A stretch of DNA of 64,000 bases from Reyranella sp. GTDB lineage: Bacteria; Pseudomonadota; Alphaproteobacteria; Reyranellales; Reyranellaceae. Every line of letters begins with the position of its first letter. Within the stretch, counting starts at the first letter, position 1. The translations under genes and the position numbers were made by a program. Of the stretch, positions 1 through 8,294 are shown piece by piece. The stretch is from positions 1 to 64,000 of the forward strand of contig NZ_SCVC01000007.1 of assembly GCF_004297405.1 (NCBI RefSeq). The letters are read 5' to 3'. The notes under the pieces were generated by a model. That model was not told where the DNA came from and did not search any database. It was given only the letters and a program-made list of their open reading frames with translations.

Positions 1-1450
1 CCGAGATCGCGGTCGAGGCGGCGATGGTGATGGCGAACTGCTTGTAGAAGGTGCCCTGCAGGCCGGTGATGAAGGCGGTCGGCAGGAACACCGCGATCAG
101 CACCAGCGAGATCGCGATCAACGCGCCGCCGACCTCGTCCATGGTCTTGTGCGCAGCCTCCTTGGGCGACATGCCCTGGGTGAGGTAGCGCTCGACGTTC
201 TCGACCACGACGATGGCGTCGTCGACCACGATGCCGATGGCCAGCACCAGGCCGAACAGCGAGAGCGTGTTGAACGAGACGCCGACGGCGGCCATCACCG
301 CGAAGGCGCCGATCAGCGACACCGGGATGGCGAGGATGGGGATGATCGCCGCCCGCCATGTCTGCAGGAACACGATCACGACGATGACGACCAGGATCAC
401 CGCTTCGAACAGCGTCGTCATGACGGCGTCGATCGAGGCCTGGATGAAGGTGGTCGGGTTATAGACGATCGAATAGTCGATGCCGGCCGGGAAGCTCTTC
501 TTGAGCCGATCCATTTCGGCGATGATCGCGTCCGAGGTCTTGAGCGCGTTCGAGCCGGGGCGCTGGAAGATGCCGAGCGCCACCGCCGGCTTGTTGTCGA
601 GATAGGAATTCTGCGTGTAGTCCTGCGCGCCCAGTTCAACGCGGGCGATGTCGCGCAGGCGCGTCACCGAACCGTCGGGCTCGGCGCGGATCACGATGTT
701 CTCGAATTCGTCCGGTGAACTCAGCCGGCCGAGCGTGCGCACGGACAGGGTGAAGGCGCCCGGTGATACGGCTGGCGCCTGGTTCACGGCGCCGGCGGCA
801 ACCTGAAGGTTGGCCGCCCGCAGCGCCAGAACCACTTCGCCGGCCGTCAGGTTGCGTGCGGCGACGCGGGCCGGATCCAGCCAGACGCGCATCGAGTAGT
901 CGCGGCCACCGAACACCAGCACGTTGCCGACACCGTCGACGCGGGTCAGCACGTCCTTCACGTAGAGCGTGGCGTAGTTGGAGATGTATTGCTGGTCGCG
1001 GCTGCCGTCGGGCGACGACATGTGCACGACCATCATCAGGTCGGGCGACGCCTTGCGCACGACGATGCCGAGCCGCTGCACATCCTCGGGCAGTCGCGGC
1101 TGAGCGACGGCGACGCGGTTCTGCACCAGCACCTGCGCCTGGTCGATGTTGACGCCGGGCTTGAACACGACATTGATCGAAAGGCGCCCGTCACCGGTCG
1201 ACTGCGACTCGATGTAGAGCATGTCGTCGACGCCGTTGACCTCGAGTTCGATCGGCGTGGCGACGGTTTCCGCGATCACCTCGGCCGAGGCGCCGGGATA
1301 AGTCGCGGTGATGTTGACCGTCGGCGGCGCGATGTCGGGATATTCCGCTACCGGCAGGCCGCGCTGGGCGATGAAGCCCACGATCACGATGATGACAGAC
1401 AGCACCGAAGCGAAGATCGGCCGGTCGATGAAGAAGTGCGAGAAACGCAT
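1..1450 (-). CDS. RND efflux transporter permease (HAE1/AcrB family), partial
   Basis: Inner-membrane proton-driven pump subunit of a tripartite efflux system. The gene is read on the minus strand from ATG at 1448-1450 and runs off the left edge, so only about 483 N-terminal residues are present out of the roughly 1040 usual for the family. The protein starts MRFSHFFIDRPIFASVLSV, the standard first transmembrane helix. The TM4 motif [16 protein letters not shown], with the Asp-Asp pair used in proton relay, is encoded around 190-235. It lies 25 nt downstream of the adaptor gene and is surely co-transcribed with it. Substrates cannot be told from sequence. It is a different lineage copy from the second RND permease at 8291-11419. 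Confidence 0.95.
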   Translation of the reverse strand, partial: MRFSHFFIDRPIFASVLSVIIVIVGFIAQRGLPVAEYPDIAPPTVNITATYPGASAEVIAETVATPIELEVNGVDDMLYIESQSTGDGRLSINVVFKPGVNIDQAQVLVQNRVAVAQPRLPEDVQRLGIVVRKASPDLMMVVHMSSPDGSRDQQYISNYATLYVKDVLTRVDGVGNVLVFGGRDYSMRVWLDPARVAARNLTAGEVVLALRAANLQVAAGAVNQAPAVSPGAFTLSVRTLGRLSSPDEFENIVIRAEPDGSVTRLRDIARVELGAQDYTQNSYLDNKPAVALGIFQRPGSNALKTSDAIIAEMDRLKKSFPAGIDYSIVYNPTTFIQASIDAVMTTLFEAVILVVIVVIVFLQTWRAAIIPILAIPVSLIGAFAVMAAVGVSFNTLSLFGLVLAIGIVVDDAIVVVENVERYLTQGMSPKEAAHKTMDEVGGALIAISLVLIAVFLPTAFITGLQGTFYKQFAITIAASTAIS

Positions 1451-1475
1451 GGGCTGACTCTGAAGTGAGGTGGCC

Positions 1476-2618
1476 TTAACCGGCTTTGGCGACGATCTCG
1501 GACTTCTGCGGGACGACCTTAGCGCCGGGCCTCACCATGGGGTTGGCGAGGCCGTCGAGCACGACCCTGTCGGTCGACTGCAAGCCGCTGCGGATCACGC
1601 GCAGCCCGTCGACGATCGGGCCCAGGGTCACGGGCTTTGCCTGGACGACGTCGTCCTTACCGACAGTGAACACGATCTTGCGCGACTGATCGGAGATGAT
1701 CGCGGAGTCGGGGATCAGAAGCGCGTCGTACTCGCCGCCGAAGAGCTGCAGGCGACCGAAGATGCCGGGCGTGAGGAGCTGATCCTTGTTGTCGACCAGG
1801 GCGCGGCCGCGGATCGTGCCCGAACGCGCGGTCATCGCATTGTCGACGAAGTCCATCTTGCCCTTGCGGGTCCACTCGGTTTCGTCGGCCAGGCGAATGC
1901 GGACCGGGTTGTCGCCGTCACGTGACGAGGCAAGCCCGCCCGACAGGACGAGACGCGTGTAGCGCAGGTGATCGGCCTCGGAGATATCGAACACGAAGCG
2001 GATCGGATCGAGGGTCACGATGGTGGCGAGCAGGGTCGCGCCCGTCTGGCCGCCGGAGATCAGGTTACCGGCATCGACCTTGCGATCGGAGATGCGGCCA
2101 CTGATCGGCGCCCGCACCTCGGTCCATTCGAGGTTGAGTTCGGCGGTCTTGAGGCCTGCTTCGGCCGACTTCAGCTGGGCGCTCGCAATGCTCAGGTTGG
2201 CTTTGCGGGTGTCGAAATCCTGGTCGGTGATGGTCTTCGATTTGATCAGTGAGGCACCACGATCGACCTGCAGCTCAGCCAGGTCGACTTGCGCCTTGGT
2301 GCGCGCGACTTCGGCCTGTGCGCTTTCGACGGCGATCTGGAACGGCCGCTGGTCGATGGTGAAGAGCGGGTCGCCGGCTTTGACGATCTGACCGTCACGG
2401 AAATGCAGTTTGTCGATGAAGCCCGAGACACGGGCCCGTACCTCGACCGAAGCCAGCGCCTCGAAGCGGCCAGAGAATTCGTCCCACTGGGTGACGCGCT
2501 TGGCCACCGGCTCGGCGACGCCGACCGGCATGGCAGGAGGTCCGCCCTGGGCAAAAGCCACCGACGAAGCAACGAAGAATAGGCCGGCGGCTGCCAGCAA
2601 GCGGCGATGAAGGGACAA
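1476..2618 (-). CDS. RND efflux periplasmic adaptor (membrane fusion protein)
   Basis: Periplasmic adaptor that links an RND pump to an outer-membrane channel. I choose TTG at 2616-2618, which gives 380 residues starting with a clean export signal (LSLHRRLLAAAGLFFVASSVAFAQ) and has GGGAG a few bases upstream; the open frame extends to 2684 but that extension lacks signal character. The HlyD features follow in order: a first lipoyl half (FIDKLHFRDGQIVKAGD), a helical hairpin of about 70 residues, the second lipoyl half (VRAPISGRISDRKVDAGN), and the beta-barrel and membrane-proximal domains. It is first in a two-gene operon with the permease at 1-1450. No outer-membrane factor or local regulator is visible. 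Confidence 0.9.
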   Translation of the reverse strand: MSLHRRLLAAAGLFFVASSVAFAQGGPPAMPVGVAEPVAKRVTQWDEFSGRFEALASVEVRARVSGFIDKLHFRDGQIVKAGDPLFTIDQRPFQIAVESAQAEVARTKAQVDLAELQVDRGASLIKSKTITDQDFDTRKANLSIASAQLKSAEAGLKTAELNLEWTEVRAPISGRISDRKVDAGNLISGGQTGATLLATIVTLDPIRFVFDISEADHLRYTRLVLSGGLASSRDGDNPVRIRLADETEWTRKGKMDFVDNAMTARSGTIRGRALVDNKDQLLTPGIFGRLQLFGGEYDALLIPDSAIISDQSRKIVFTVGKDDVVQAKPVTLGPIVDGLRVIRSGLQSTDRVVLDGLANPMVRPGAKVVPQKSEIVAKAG

Positions 2619-2884
2619 GGGAACTCCCGCGAGAAATTTTGCGGCGCGAGGGCGAGATGTGGTTGCCCGCCGGCCGTCTGTCAATTGCGTGCCGGCATTG
2701 ATTACGCGCTATGTCATAGCGCCCACACCAGCGAGCAACGTGCTCTCAATGCAGGCATTTTCGCCCTAGTTATTCTAAGGGAAAATGATCCAAACGGATC
2801 ACTATCTGGCATAGAGATTCAAATGTTGCGAGAGGGGGTGCCGCGCGGTACCCCTAATGACCGTTACTTTCCGTGGGGGAATTG
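2619..2884. promoter_or_regulatory. Divergent intergenic region between RND operon and amino-acid binding protein gene
   Basis: This 266-nt gap separates divergent genes and must carry both promoters. It is clearly A+T-richer than its flanks, notably at 2755-2830. It holds an inverted repeat at 2706-2722 and a second, shorter one (TGATCC-AAAC-GGATCA) at 2786-2801. GGGGGA at 2875-2880 is the ribosome site of the rightward gene. I see no supportable gene here. Confidence 0.6.
2706..2722. promoter_or_regulatory. Palindrome, candidate repressor operator
   Basis: GCGCTATG-T-CATAGCGC is a perfect 8-bp inverted repeat with a single central base. It lies 88 nt upstream of the RND adaptor start. Size and symmetry fit a TetR- or MarR-type operator, and such repressors commonly control RND pumps. 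No such regulator is encoded next to it, so the regulator would be outside the visible part or elsewhere. The binding role is inference. Confidence 0.5.
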
Positions 2885-3913
2885 ATGCTCGACCTTAAAC
2901 GAGTCCTCGCTGTCGGCGCCGCCGCCAGCCTCTCGCTTCTTGTTGCTTCCGCCGCCTTCGCCCAATCGACCCTGGAGACCGTGAAGAAGCGCGGCCACAT
3001 CATCTGCGGGGTCAATGTCGGCCTCGGCGGCTTCTCTCTGCCGGACAGCCAGGGCAAGTGGGCCGGCCTCGACATCGACATGTGCAACGCCGTCGCCGCC
3101 GCCGTGCTGGGCGATGCGACCAAGGCCAAGTATGTGCCGCTCTCCGCCCAGCAGCGCTTCCTGGCCCTGCAGTCCGGCGAGATCGACGTCCTGTTGCGCA
3201 ACTCGACGATCACGCTCCAGCGTGATGCTGGACTCGGTATTCAGTATTCAGGAATCAATTTCTACGACGGCCAGGCCTTCATGGTGTCGAAGAAGCTGGG
3301 CGTGAAGGGCCTCGCCGAGCTGGCCGGCGCCACGATCTGCGTGGCCCAGGGCACGACGCACGAGTTCAACATGGCGAGCTGGTTCCGGGCGCGGAACCTC
3401 CAGATCAAGACGGTCGTCTTCGAAAGCCAGGACGTCATGTACGAGGCGTTCTTCAGCGGCCGTTGCGATGCCATGACCCAGGACTCCTCGGCGCTCGCCT
3501 CGGCGCTGGCCACGCGCGGCAAGCAGGCCGACTACATGACCTTGCCGGAACTCATCTCCAAGGAGCCGCTGGGGCCGTTCGTCCGCCGTGGCGACGACGT
3601 CTGGAACGCCGTCGTGCGCTGGTCGCTGTTCGCCATGCTCGAAGCCGAGGAGCGCGGCATCACCAAGGCCAATGTCGACGAGCAGCTCAAGTCGACTGAC
3701 GCGACGGTGCAGCGCCTGCTGGGTGTCACGCCGGGCAACGGCAAGGCCCTGCAACTCGAGGAGAACTGGGCCTACAACATCATCAAGCAGATTGGGAACT
3801 ACGGCGAAAGCTTCGAGCGCAATGTCGGCCAGGGCAGCCCGCTCAAGCTCGACCGCGGCGCCAATGCGCTATGGACCAAGGGCGGATTGATGTACCCGAT
3901 CCCGCTGCGTTGA
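2885..3913 (+). CDS. General L-amino-acid ABC transporter substrate-binding protein (AapJ-like)
   Basis: Periplasmic binding protein of the SBP_bac_3 family, 342 residues, which delivers amino acids to an AapQMP-type permease. ATG at 2885 is preferred over an upstream GTG because GGGGGA sits just before it and the protein then begins with a normal signal peptide (cleavage after SAAFA, about residue 26). The mature part has the AapJ hallmarks: HIICGVNVGLGGFS near the N-terminus, GLDIDMCNAVAAAVLGD, and FLALQSGEIDVLLRNSTIT. No permease or ATPase gene is adjacent, so it either works with components encoded elsewhere or senses and supplies substrate to the local catabolic genes. The downstream regulator starts 15 nt after its stop, suggesting co-transcription. 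Confidence 0.93.
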   Translation: MLDLKRVLAVGAAASLSLLVASAAFAQSTLETVKKRGHIICGVNVGLGGFSLPDSQGKWAGLDIDMCNAVAAAVLGDATKAKYVPLSAQQRFLALQSGEIDVLLRNSTITLQRDAGLGIQYSGINFYDGQAFMVSKKLGVKGLAELAGATICVAQGTTHEFNMASWFRARNLQIKTVVFESQDVMYEAFFSGRCDAMTQDSSALASALATRGKQADYMTLPELISKEPLGPFVRRGDDVWNAVVRWSLFAMLEAEERGITKANVDEQLKSTDATVQRLLGVTPGNGKALQLEENWAYNIIKQIGNYGESFERNVGQGSPLKLDRGANALWTKGGLMYPIPLR

Positions 3914-3928
3914 TCTGACGAGCAGGCA

Positions 3929-4828
3929 ATGACAGCGGGGCCGCTCAACGCGACCATCGTCGAGGTCTTCGAGGCGATGCCGCCGCAACTTCAGGCGGCA
4001 GCGCGCTATGTCCTCGATCGGCCCGACGATGTGGCTCTGCTGTCGATGCGTGAACAGGCCCGCCGGGCGGGCGTGCCGGCCGCGACCATGACGCGGCTGG
4101 CTAAGCGTCTCGGCCTCGACGGCTATGACGCGGTGCGCGCGCTCTACGCTGGCGCCGTGCGCGCCGGCGCAATGGGCGCGCTGGGCTTTGCCGGCAAGGC
4201 CGGCGCCCAGGTCCAGCAGCAGAATCTGCGCGGCGAACGGGCGCTGGCGGCCGACATGGCGTTGGCCTTGTCGCGCCAGATCGCGCGGCTGGCCGAGCCC
4301 GAGGCACTGGACCATTTGGCCGACGCCGCGGGCCGGCTGCACCGCGCGCGTCGCGTCTATTGTCTCGGCCTGCGCGCCTGTCACGCGGCGGCCTGGCACT
4401 TCCACTACATGCTGTCGCTGCTCGGCGACAAAACGGTGATGCTGGACGATGCCGGCGGCACCGGCCTCGATGCGATCCGCGACGCCGGCCGCGACGATGT
4501 CGTGCTGGCCGCCAGCGTCGAGCCCTATGCGCGCGCCACCATCGAGGCGGCGCGTTATGCGGCGACCGAGGGCGTGCCGCTGGTGGCGTTGACGGACAGC
4601 GAGGTTTCGCCGCTCGCGCGTTTGGCCAGCACGGTCATCCTCGTGCCGACTGAAAGCCCATCCTTCTTTCACACGGTGACGCCGCTGCTCGCCGTGGCCG
4701 AAATCCTCGCGGCTCTGGTGGCGGGCCGAAGTGGCCACAAGGCGCTGGAGGCGCTGCAGCGGACCGAGACACAGCTCTCCGCGTTCGGTGTCCACCTGCC
4801 GCGTCGCGGCGCCAAAGGAGCCCCATAG
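3929..4828 (+). CDS. MurR/RpiR-family transcriptional regulator
   Basis: DNA-binding regulator of 299 residues. Residues about 5-80 match the RpiR helix-turn-helix domain (ATMTRLAKRLGLDGYDAVRALY). Residues about 125-265 match a SIS domain, which usually binds phosphosugars, though RpiR members also control amino-acid and aminotransferase genes. The C-terminal part contains VPLVALTDSEVSPLARLA, typical of SIS. It lies between an amino-acid binding protein and an aminotransferase, 11 nt from the latter, so it most likely controls this small cluster. The ligand is unknown. Confidence 0.9.
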   Translation: MTAGPLNATIVEVFEAMPPQLQAAARYVLDRPDDVALLSMREQARRAGVPAATMTRLAKRLGLDGYDAVRALYAGAVRAGAMGALGFAGKAGAQVQQQNLRGERALAADMALALSRQIARLAEPEALDHLADAAGRLHRARRVYCLGLRACHAAAWHFHYMLSLLGDKTVMLDDAGGTGLDAIRDAGRDDVVLAASVEPYARATIEAARYAATEGVPLVALTDSEVSPLARLASTVILVPTESPSFFHTVTPLLAVAEILAALVAGRSGHKALEALQRTETQLSAFGVHLPRRGAKGAP

Positions 4829-4839
4829 GAGCCCAAGTC

Positions 4840-6162
4840 ATGACTCATATTCTCCACCGCCAGATCGGCGGCACCCTCCCCGTTGCCGCCGGCGGTGCCG
4901 GTATCGAAATCGTCGATGCAACGGGCAAGCGCTACCTCGATGCCTCGGGCGGCGCGGCCGTCTCCTGTCTCGGCCATGGCCATCCCGCCGTCACGGCAGC
5001 GCTGCACGAACAGCTCGACAAGCTGGCCTATGCCCATACGGGCTTCTTCACTACCGACGTGGCCGAGAAGCTCGGCGATCGGCTGATTGCAGACGCCCCC
5101 AAAGGCATGAGCCACGTCTATCTGGTGAGCGGCGGCTCCGAGGCAGTCGAAGCCGCGCTCAAGATGGCGCGGCAATACTTTACCGAGCGCGGCGAGAAAC
5201 AACGCCGCCACGTCATCGCGCGCCGCCAGAGCTATCACGGCAACACGCTGGGGGCGCTGGCGGCGGGCGGCAACGAATGGCGTCGCGCGCCTTTCTCGCC
5301 GCTCCTGATCGAGACGCACCATATCGATCCCTGTTTCGCCTATCGTTTCCAGCGGCCGGGTGAATCGGAAGAGGACTATGGCCGGCGCGCCGCCAATGCG
5401 CTGGAGGCCAAGATCCTCGACCTCGGCGCCGGGACGGTGATGGCCTTCGTCGCTGAGACGGTGGTTGGCGCCACGGCTGGCGCGGTGCCGCCAGTGGCCG
5501 GCTACTTCAAGCGCATCCGCGAAATCTGCGACCGCCATGGCGTGCTGCTGATCCTCGACGAGGTGATGTGCGGCATGGGCCGCACCGGCACCCTGCATGC
5601 CTGCGAGCAGGAGGGCATCTCGCCCGACCTGATGACGATCGCCAAGGGCCTGGGCGGCGGTTACGAGCCGATCGGCGCCGTGCTGCTCGGCCGGCACATC
5701 TACGATGCCTTCGCCGGTGGCAGCGGCTTCTTCCAGCACGGCCACACCTACATGGCTCATCCATTGGCCTGCGCCGCAGGTCTTGCCGTGCAGGAGACCA
5801 TCCGGCGCGACAATCTTCTGGCCAATGTTCGCACCATGGGCGCGTTACTGCAGCGGCGGCTCGGCGAGCGCTTCGGCAATCATCCGCATGTCGGCGACAT
5901 TCGCGGCCGCGGCCTGTTCCAAGCCGTCGAGCTAGTCGAGGATCGCTCGACCAAGGAGCCGTTCGATCCAGCACGCAAGCTCCACGCGAAGGTCAAGAAA
6001 GCGGCGATGGCGCGCGGGCTCATGGTCTACCCCATGGGCGGCACGATCGACGGCCAGCGCGGTGATCATGTGCTGCTGGCGCCGCCGTTCATCGTCACGG
6101 CCGACCAGATCGGCGAGATCGTGGACCGTCTGGGGAGTGCGATAGACGACGCGTTGGCCTAG
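4840..6162 (+). CDS. Class III pyridoxal-phosphate aminotransferase
   Basis: Cytoplasmic PLP enzyme of 440 residues that transfers an amino group from an amine or omega-amino acid to a keto acid. Fold-type I class III motifs are visible: SGGSEAVEAALKMARQY for phosphate binding, LILDEVMCGMGRTG with Asp240 to pair the PLP ring nitrogen, and IAKGLGGGYEPIG with Lys269 as the Schiff-base lysine. HGHTYMAHPLACAAGLA completes the signature. It starts 11 nt after the RpiR-type regulator and follows an amino-acid binding protein, which fits uptake and deamination of an amino compound. The exact substrate cannot be read off. Confidence 0.93.
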   Translation: MTHILHRQIGGTLPVAAGGAGIEIVDATGKRYLDASGGAAVSCLGHGHPAVTAALHEQLDKLAYAHTGFFTTDVAEKLGDRLIADAPKGMSHVYLVSGGSEAVEAALKMARQYFTERGEKQRRHVIARRQSYHGNTLGALAAGGNEWRRAPFSPLLIETHHIDPCFAYRFQRPGESEEDYGRRAANALEAKILDLGAGTVMAFVAETVVGATAGAVPPVAGYFKRIREICDRHGVLLILDEVMCGMGRTGTLHACEQEGISPDLMTIAKGLGGGYEPIGAVLLGRHIYDAFAGGSGFFQHGHTYMAHPLACAAGLAVQETIRRDNLLANVRTMGALLQRRLGERFGNHPHVGDIRGRGLFQAVELVEDRSTKEPFDPARKLHAKVKKAAMARGLMVYPMGGTIDGQRGDHVLLAPPFIVTADQIGEIVDRLGSAIDDALA

Positions 6163-6171
6163 TCTTCCGGA

Positions 6172-7104
6172 ATGAAGACAGCGGTTATCGTCAACCGCAT
6201 GGCCAACAAAGGCAGCGCTGCCAGGCGCTGGCCCGCGATCAAGGTCGAGCTCGAGAAGCGTCTGGGTCCGCTCGAGCCGTCCTTCACCGAAGCCCCAGGC
6301 CACGCGACATCGCTTGCCCGCGCCGCACTGGCCGAGGGTGTGCGCCGCTTCGTGGCCGTTGGCGGTGACGGCACCGTGAACGAGACCCTGAACGGCCTGC
6401 TCGATTCCTCCGGCAAGCTCAACGCGCCCGACACCGTGCTCTGCCCGGTGCCGGCCGGCACAGCCAACGAGCTTTGCCGTGCACTGGGCCACCTCGCCCG
6501 GCCAGAGCTTGCCTATGACTCCGCGGTCGCCACCGGCCGCCAGGCGATCGACTTGCTGCGCGTCCGTTGCACGGGCCTCGATGGCCGGCCGATGGAGCGT
6601 TTCGGCTATCTGATCGTCTCGCTCGGCGCCGCCGCGTCGATTAGCCATCGCACATCGCAGTCGCGCTGGGCCAAGAAGTTCGGCGAGGTCGCCTACCTGC
6701 TGATGACGCCCGTGGTCACTCTGGGTTATCGCAACAGGGAGGTCGCGATTGCCGTGGATGGCGTCGATATGGGCAAAAGGCGTCTGTTCACGGCGATGGT
6801 GGCCAATACCGAGAACGGCGGTGGTGGCATGAAGCTGGCGCCGGGGGCGGCGTTCGACGATGGTGTGCTCGATCTCGTGGAACTGGGTGACGTGTCGAAA
6901 TCTGCAGTCCTTTTTAGCATCCTGCCGAAGACCTACAGCGGCGGGCACATTCGCCATCCTCTGGTGAAGATGAGCCGTGGCCGCTCGTTCCACTTCGAAG
7001 CCGACGGCGACACCCTGGTCGATCTCGATGGCGAAACCATCGGACGCCTGCCGCTCGACGTCAGCGTATTGCCGCAGGCCTTTTCCGTCGGATCGCTACA
7101 ATGA
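6172..7104 (+). CDS. Diacylglycerol kinase family lipid kinase (YegS/BmrU-like)
   Basis: Putative lipid kinase of 310 residues. The nucleotide-binding signature GGDGTVNETLNGLL starts at residue 64. PVPAGTANELCRALG follows, corresponding to the GTxND-type loop, here GTANE. The C-terminal half has the expected beta-sandwich ending in EADGDTLVDLDGE. The family phosphorylates diacylglycerol, phosphatidylglycerol or sphingoid lipids; the substrate is unknown here. The stop overlaps the start of the RND adaptor gene by 4 nt (ATGA), so it is translationally coupled to an efflux operon. Confidence 0.88.
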   Translation: MKTAVIVNRMANKGSAARRWPAIKVELEKRLGPLEPSFTEAPGHATSLARAALAEGVRRFVAVGGDGTVNETLNGLLDSSGKLNAPDTVLCPVPAGTANELCRALGHLARPELAYDSAVATGRQAIDLLRVRCTGLDGRPMERFGYLIVSLGAAASISHRTSQSRWAKKFGEVAYLLMTPVVTLGYRNREVAIAVDGVDMGKRRLFTAMVANTENGGGGMKLAPGAAFDDGVLDLVELGDVSKSAVLFSILPKTYSGGHIRHPLVKMSRGRSFHFEADGDTLVDLDGETIGRLPLDVSVLPQAFSVGSLQ

Positions 7105-8294
7105 AAAGCAGCGGTTTTGCTGGCCGCATGGTAGCGGCCATCCTCGTGCTCGCGATCGCGGCTGGCGCGGTCTACTGGTTCGCCTTTCGCGAGGCCAAGG
7201 CGCCACCGGTCGCCGCTGCACCGCCCCCACCCGAAGTCGGCGTCGTGCAGGTGAAGGTGGCCGACGTGCCCCTGCCGCTGCACTATTCCGGCCGGGTCGC
7301 AGGCTTTCGCGTCGTCGAGATCCGCGCACAGGTCGGCGGCTTGCTGCAGAAGCGTGAATTCGTCGATGGCGAGCCGGTGAAGGCGGGCGACGTGCTGTTC
7401 CGCATCGATCCGCGCAGCTTCGAGGCGGCCCTTGCGCGCGCCAAGGCGCAGGTCGCGCAGGCGCAGGCCACACTCACCCAGGCGACCGAGAATTATCAGC
7501 GCATCCAGGGTTTGGCGGCACAGAAAGTCTCGACGCAGAAGGCCCTGGAAGATGCGACGGCGGCCCGTGAGCAGGCGACGGCGGCGCTGGCCTCGGCCAA
7601 GGCCGATGTGCAGACCGCCGAACTCAACCTCGAATACACGGTGATCCGCGCCCCGATCTCGGGCCTCACCAGCATTGAAGCCTCGCCGCCGGAAGGCACG
7701 CTGATCCAGCCGCAGCAGACGCTGCTGACCCGAATCACGCAGCTCGACCCGGCCTATGTCTATTTCACGACCACCGACAGCGAGCAGCGCGAGCTGCGCG
7801 AAGTGAACGAGAAGCGTGCCCAGCCGCTGAAGCCGGAAGACGTCACGGTGCAGCTCCAGTTCGGCAACGGCGACCGCCACCCGATCGACGGCAAGATCGA
7901 CAGCAGTTCGGGCATCGTCGATCCGCGCACCGGCACGGTGCAGGTCCGCGCTGTGTTCCCCAACGAGAAGAGCGGCCTGCTGCCGGGTCAGTTCGTGCGG
8001 GTCAACATCGTGGGCGTCACCATGCCCAACGCCATCGTGGTGCCGCAGACCGCTATCGTGCAGGGCCCGCAGGGTGCCATCGTCTATGTCGTTGGTGCCG
8101 ACGACGTGGCGACGGCCCGTCCGGTCACGCTCGATCGTGAAGTTGGGCGCGGCTGGATTGTGAAGAGTGGTCTTCAGCCCGGTGAAACCGTGGTCGCCGA
8201 TGGCGTCATCCGAGTCCGCACGGGAATCAAGGTCCGGCCGGTTCCCGCAGCCGCGCCGCCGGCGGGTGGAGCACCGGCAGGGGCTCGGAAGTGA
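7101..8294 (+). CDS. RND efflux periplasmic adaptor (membrane fusion protein), second copy
   Basis: Adaptor of a second tripartite efflux pump, 397 residues. An N-terminal membrane anchor occupies about residues 9-29. It is followed by lipoyl-type halves ([20 protein letters not shown] and [16 protein letters not shown]) around a helical hairpin, then the beta-barrel region with [21 protein letters not shown] Pro/Ala-rich tail ends the protein. Start ATG overlaps the lipid kinase stop, and its own stop overlaps the permease start as GTGA. It is clearly a paralogue of the adaptor at 1476-2618 but differs in sequence throughout. Confidence 0.95.
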   Translation: MKSSGFAGRMVAAILVLAIAAGAVYWFAFREAKAPPVAAAPPPPEVGVVQVKVADVPLPLHYSGRVAGFRVVEIRAQVGGLLQKREFVDGEPVKAGDVLFRIDPRSFEAALARAKAQVAQAQATLTQATENYQRIQGLAAQKVSTQKALEDATAAREQATAALASAKADVQTAELNLEYTVIRAPISGLTSIEASPPEGTLIQPQQTLLTRITQLDPAYVYFTTTDSEQRELREVNEKRAQPLKPEDVTVQLQFGNGDRHPIDGKIDSSSGIVDPRTGTVQVRAVFPNEKSGLLPGQFVRVNIVGVTMPNAIVVPQTAIVQGPQGAIVYVVGADDVATARPVTLDREVGRGWIVKSGLQPGETVVADGVIRVRTGIKVRPVPAAAPPAGGAPAGARK

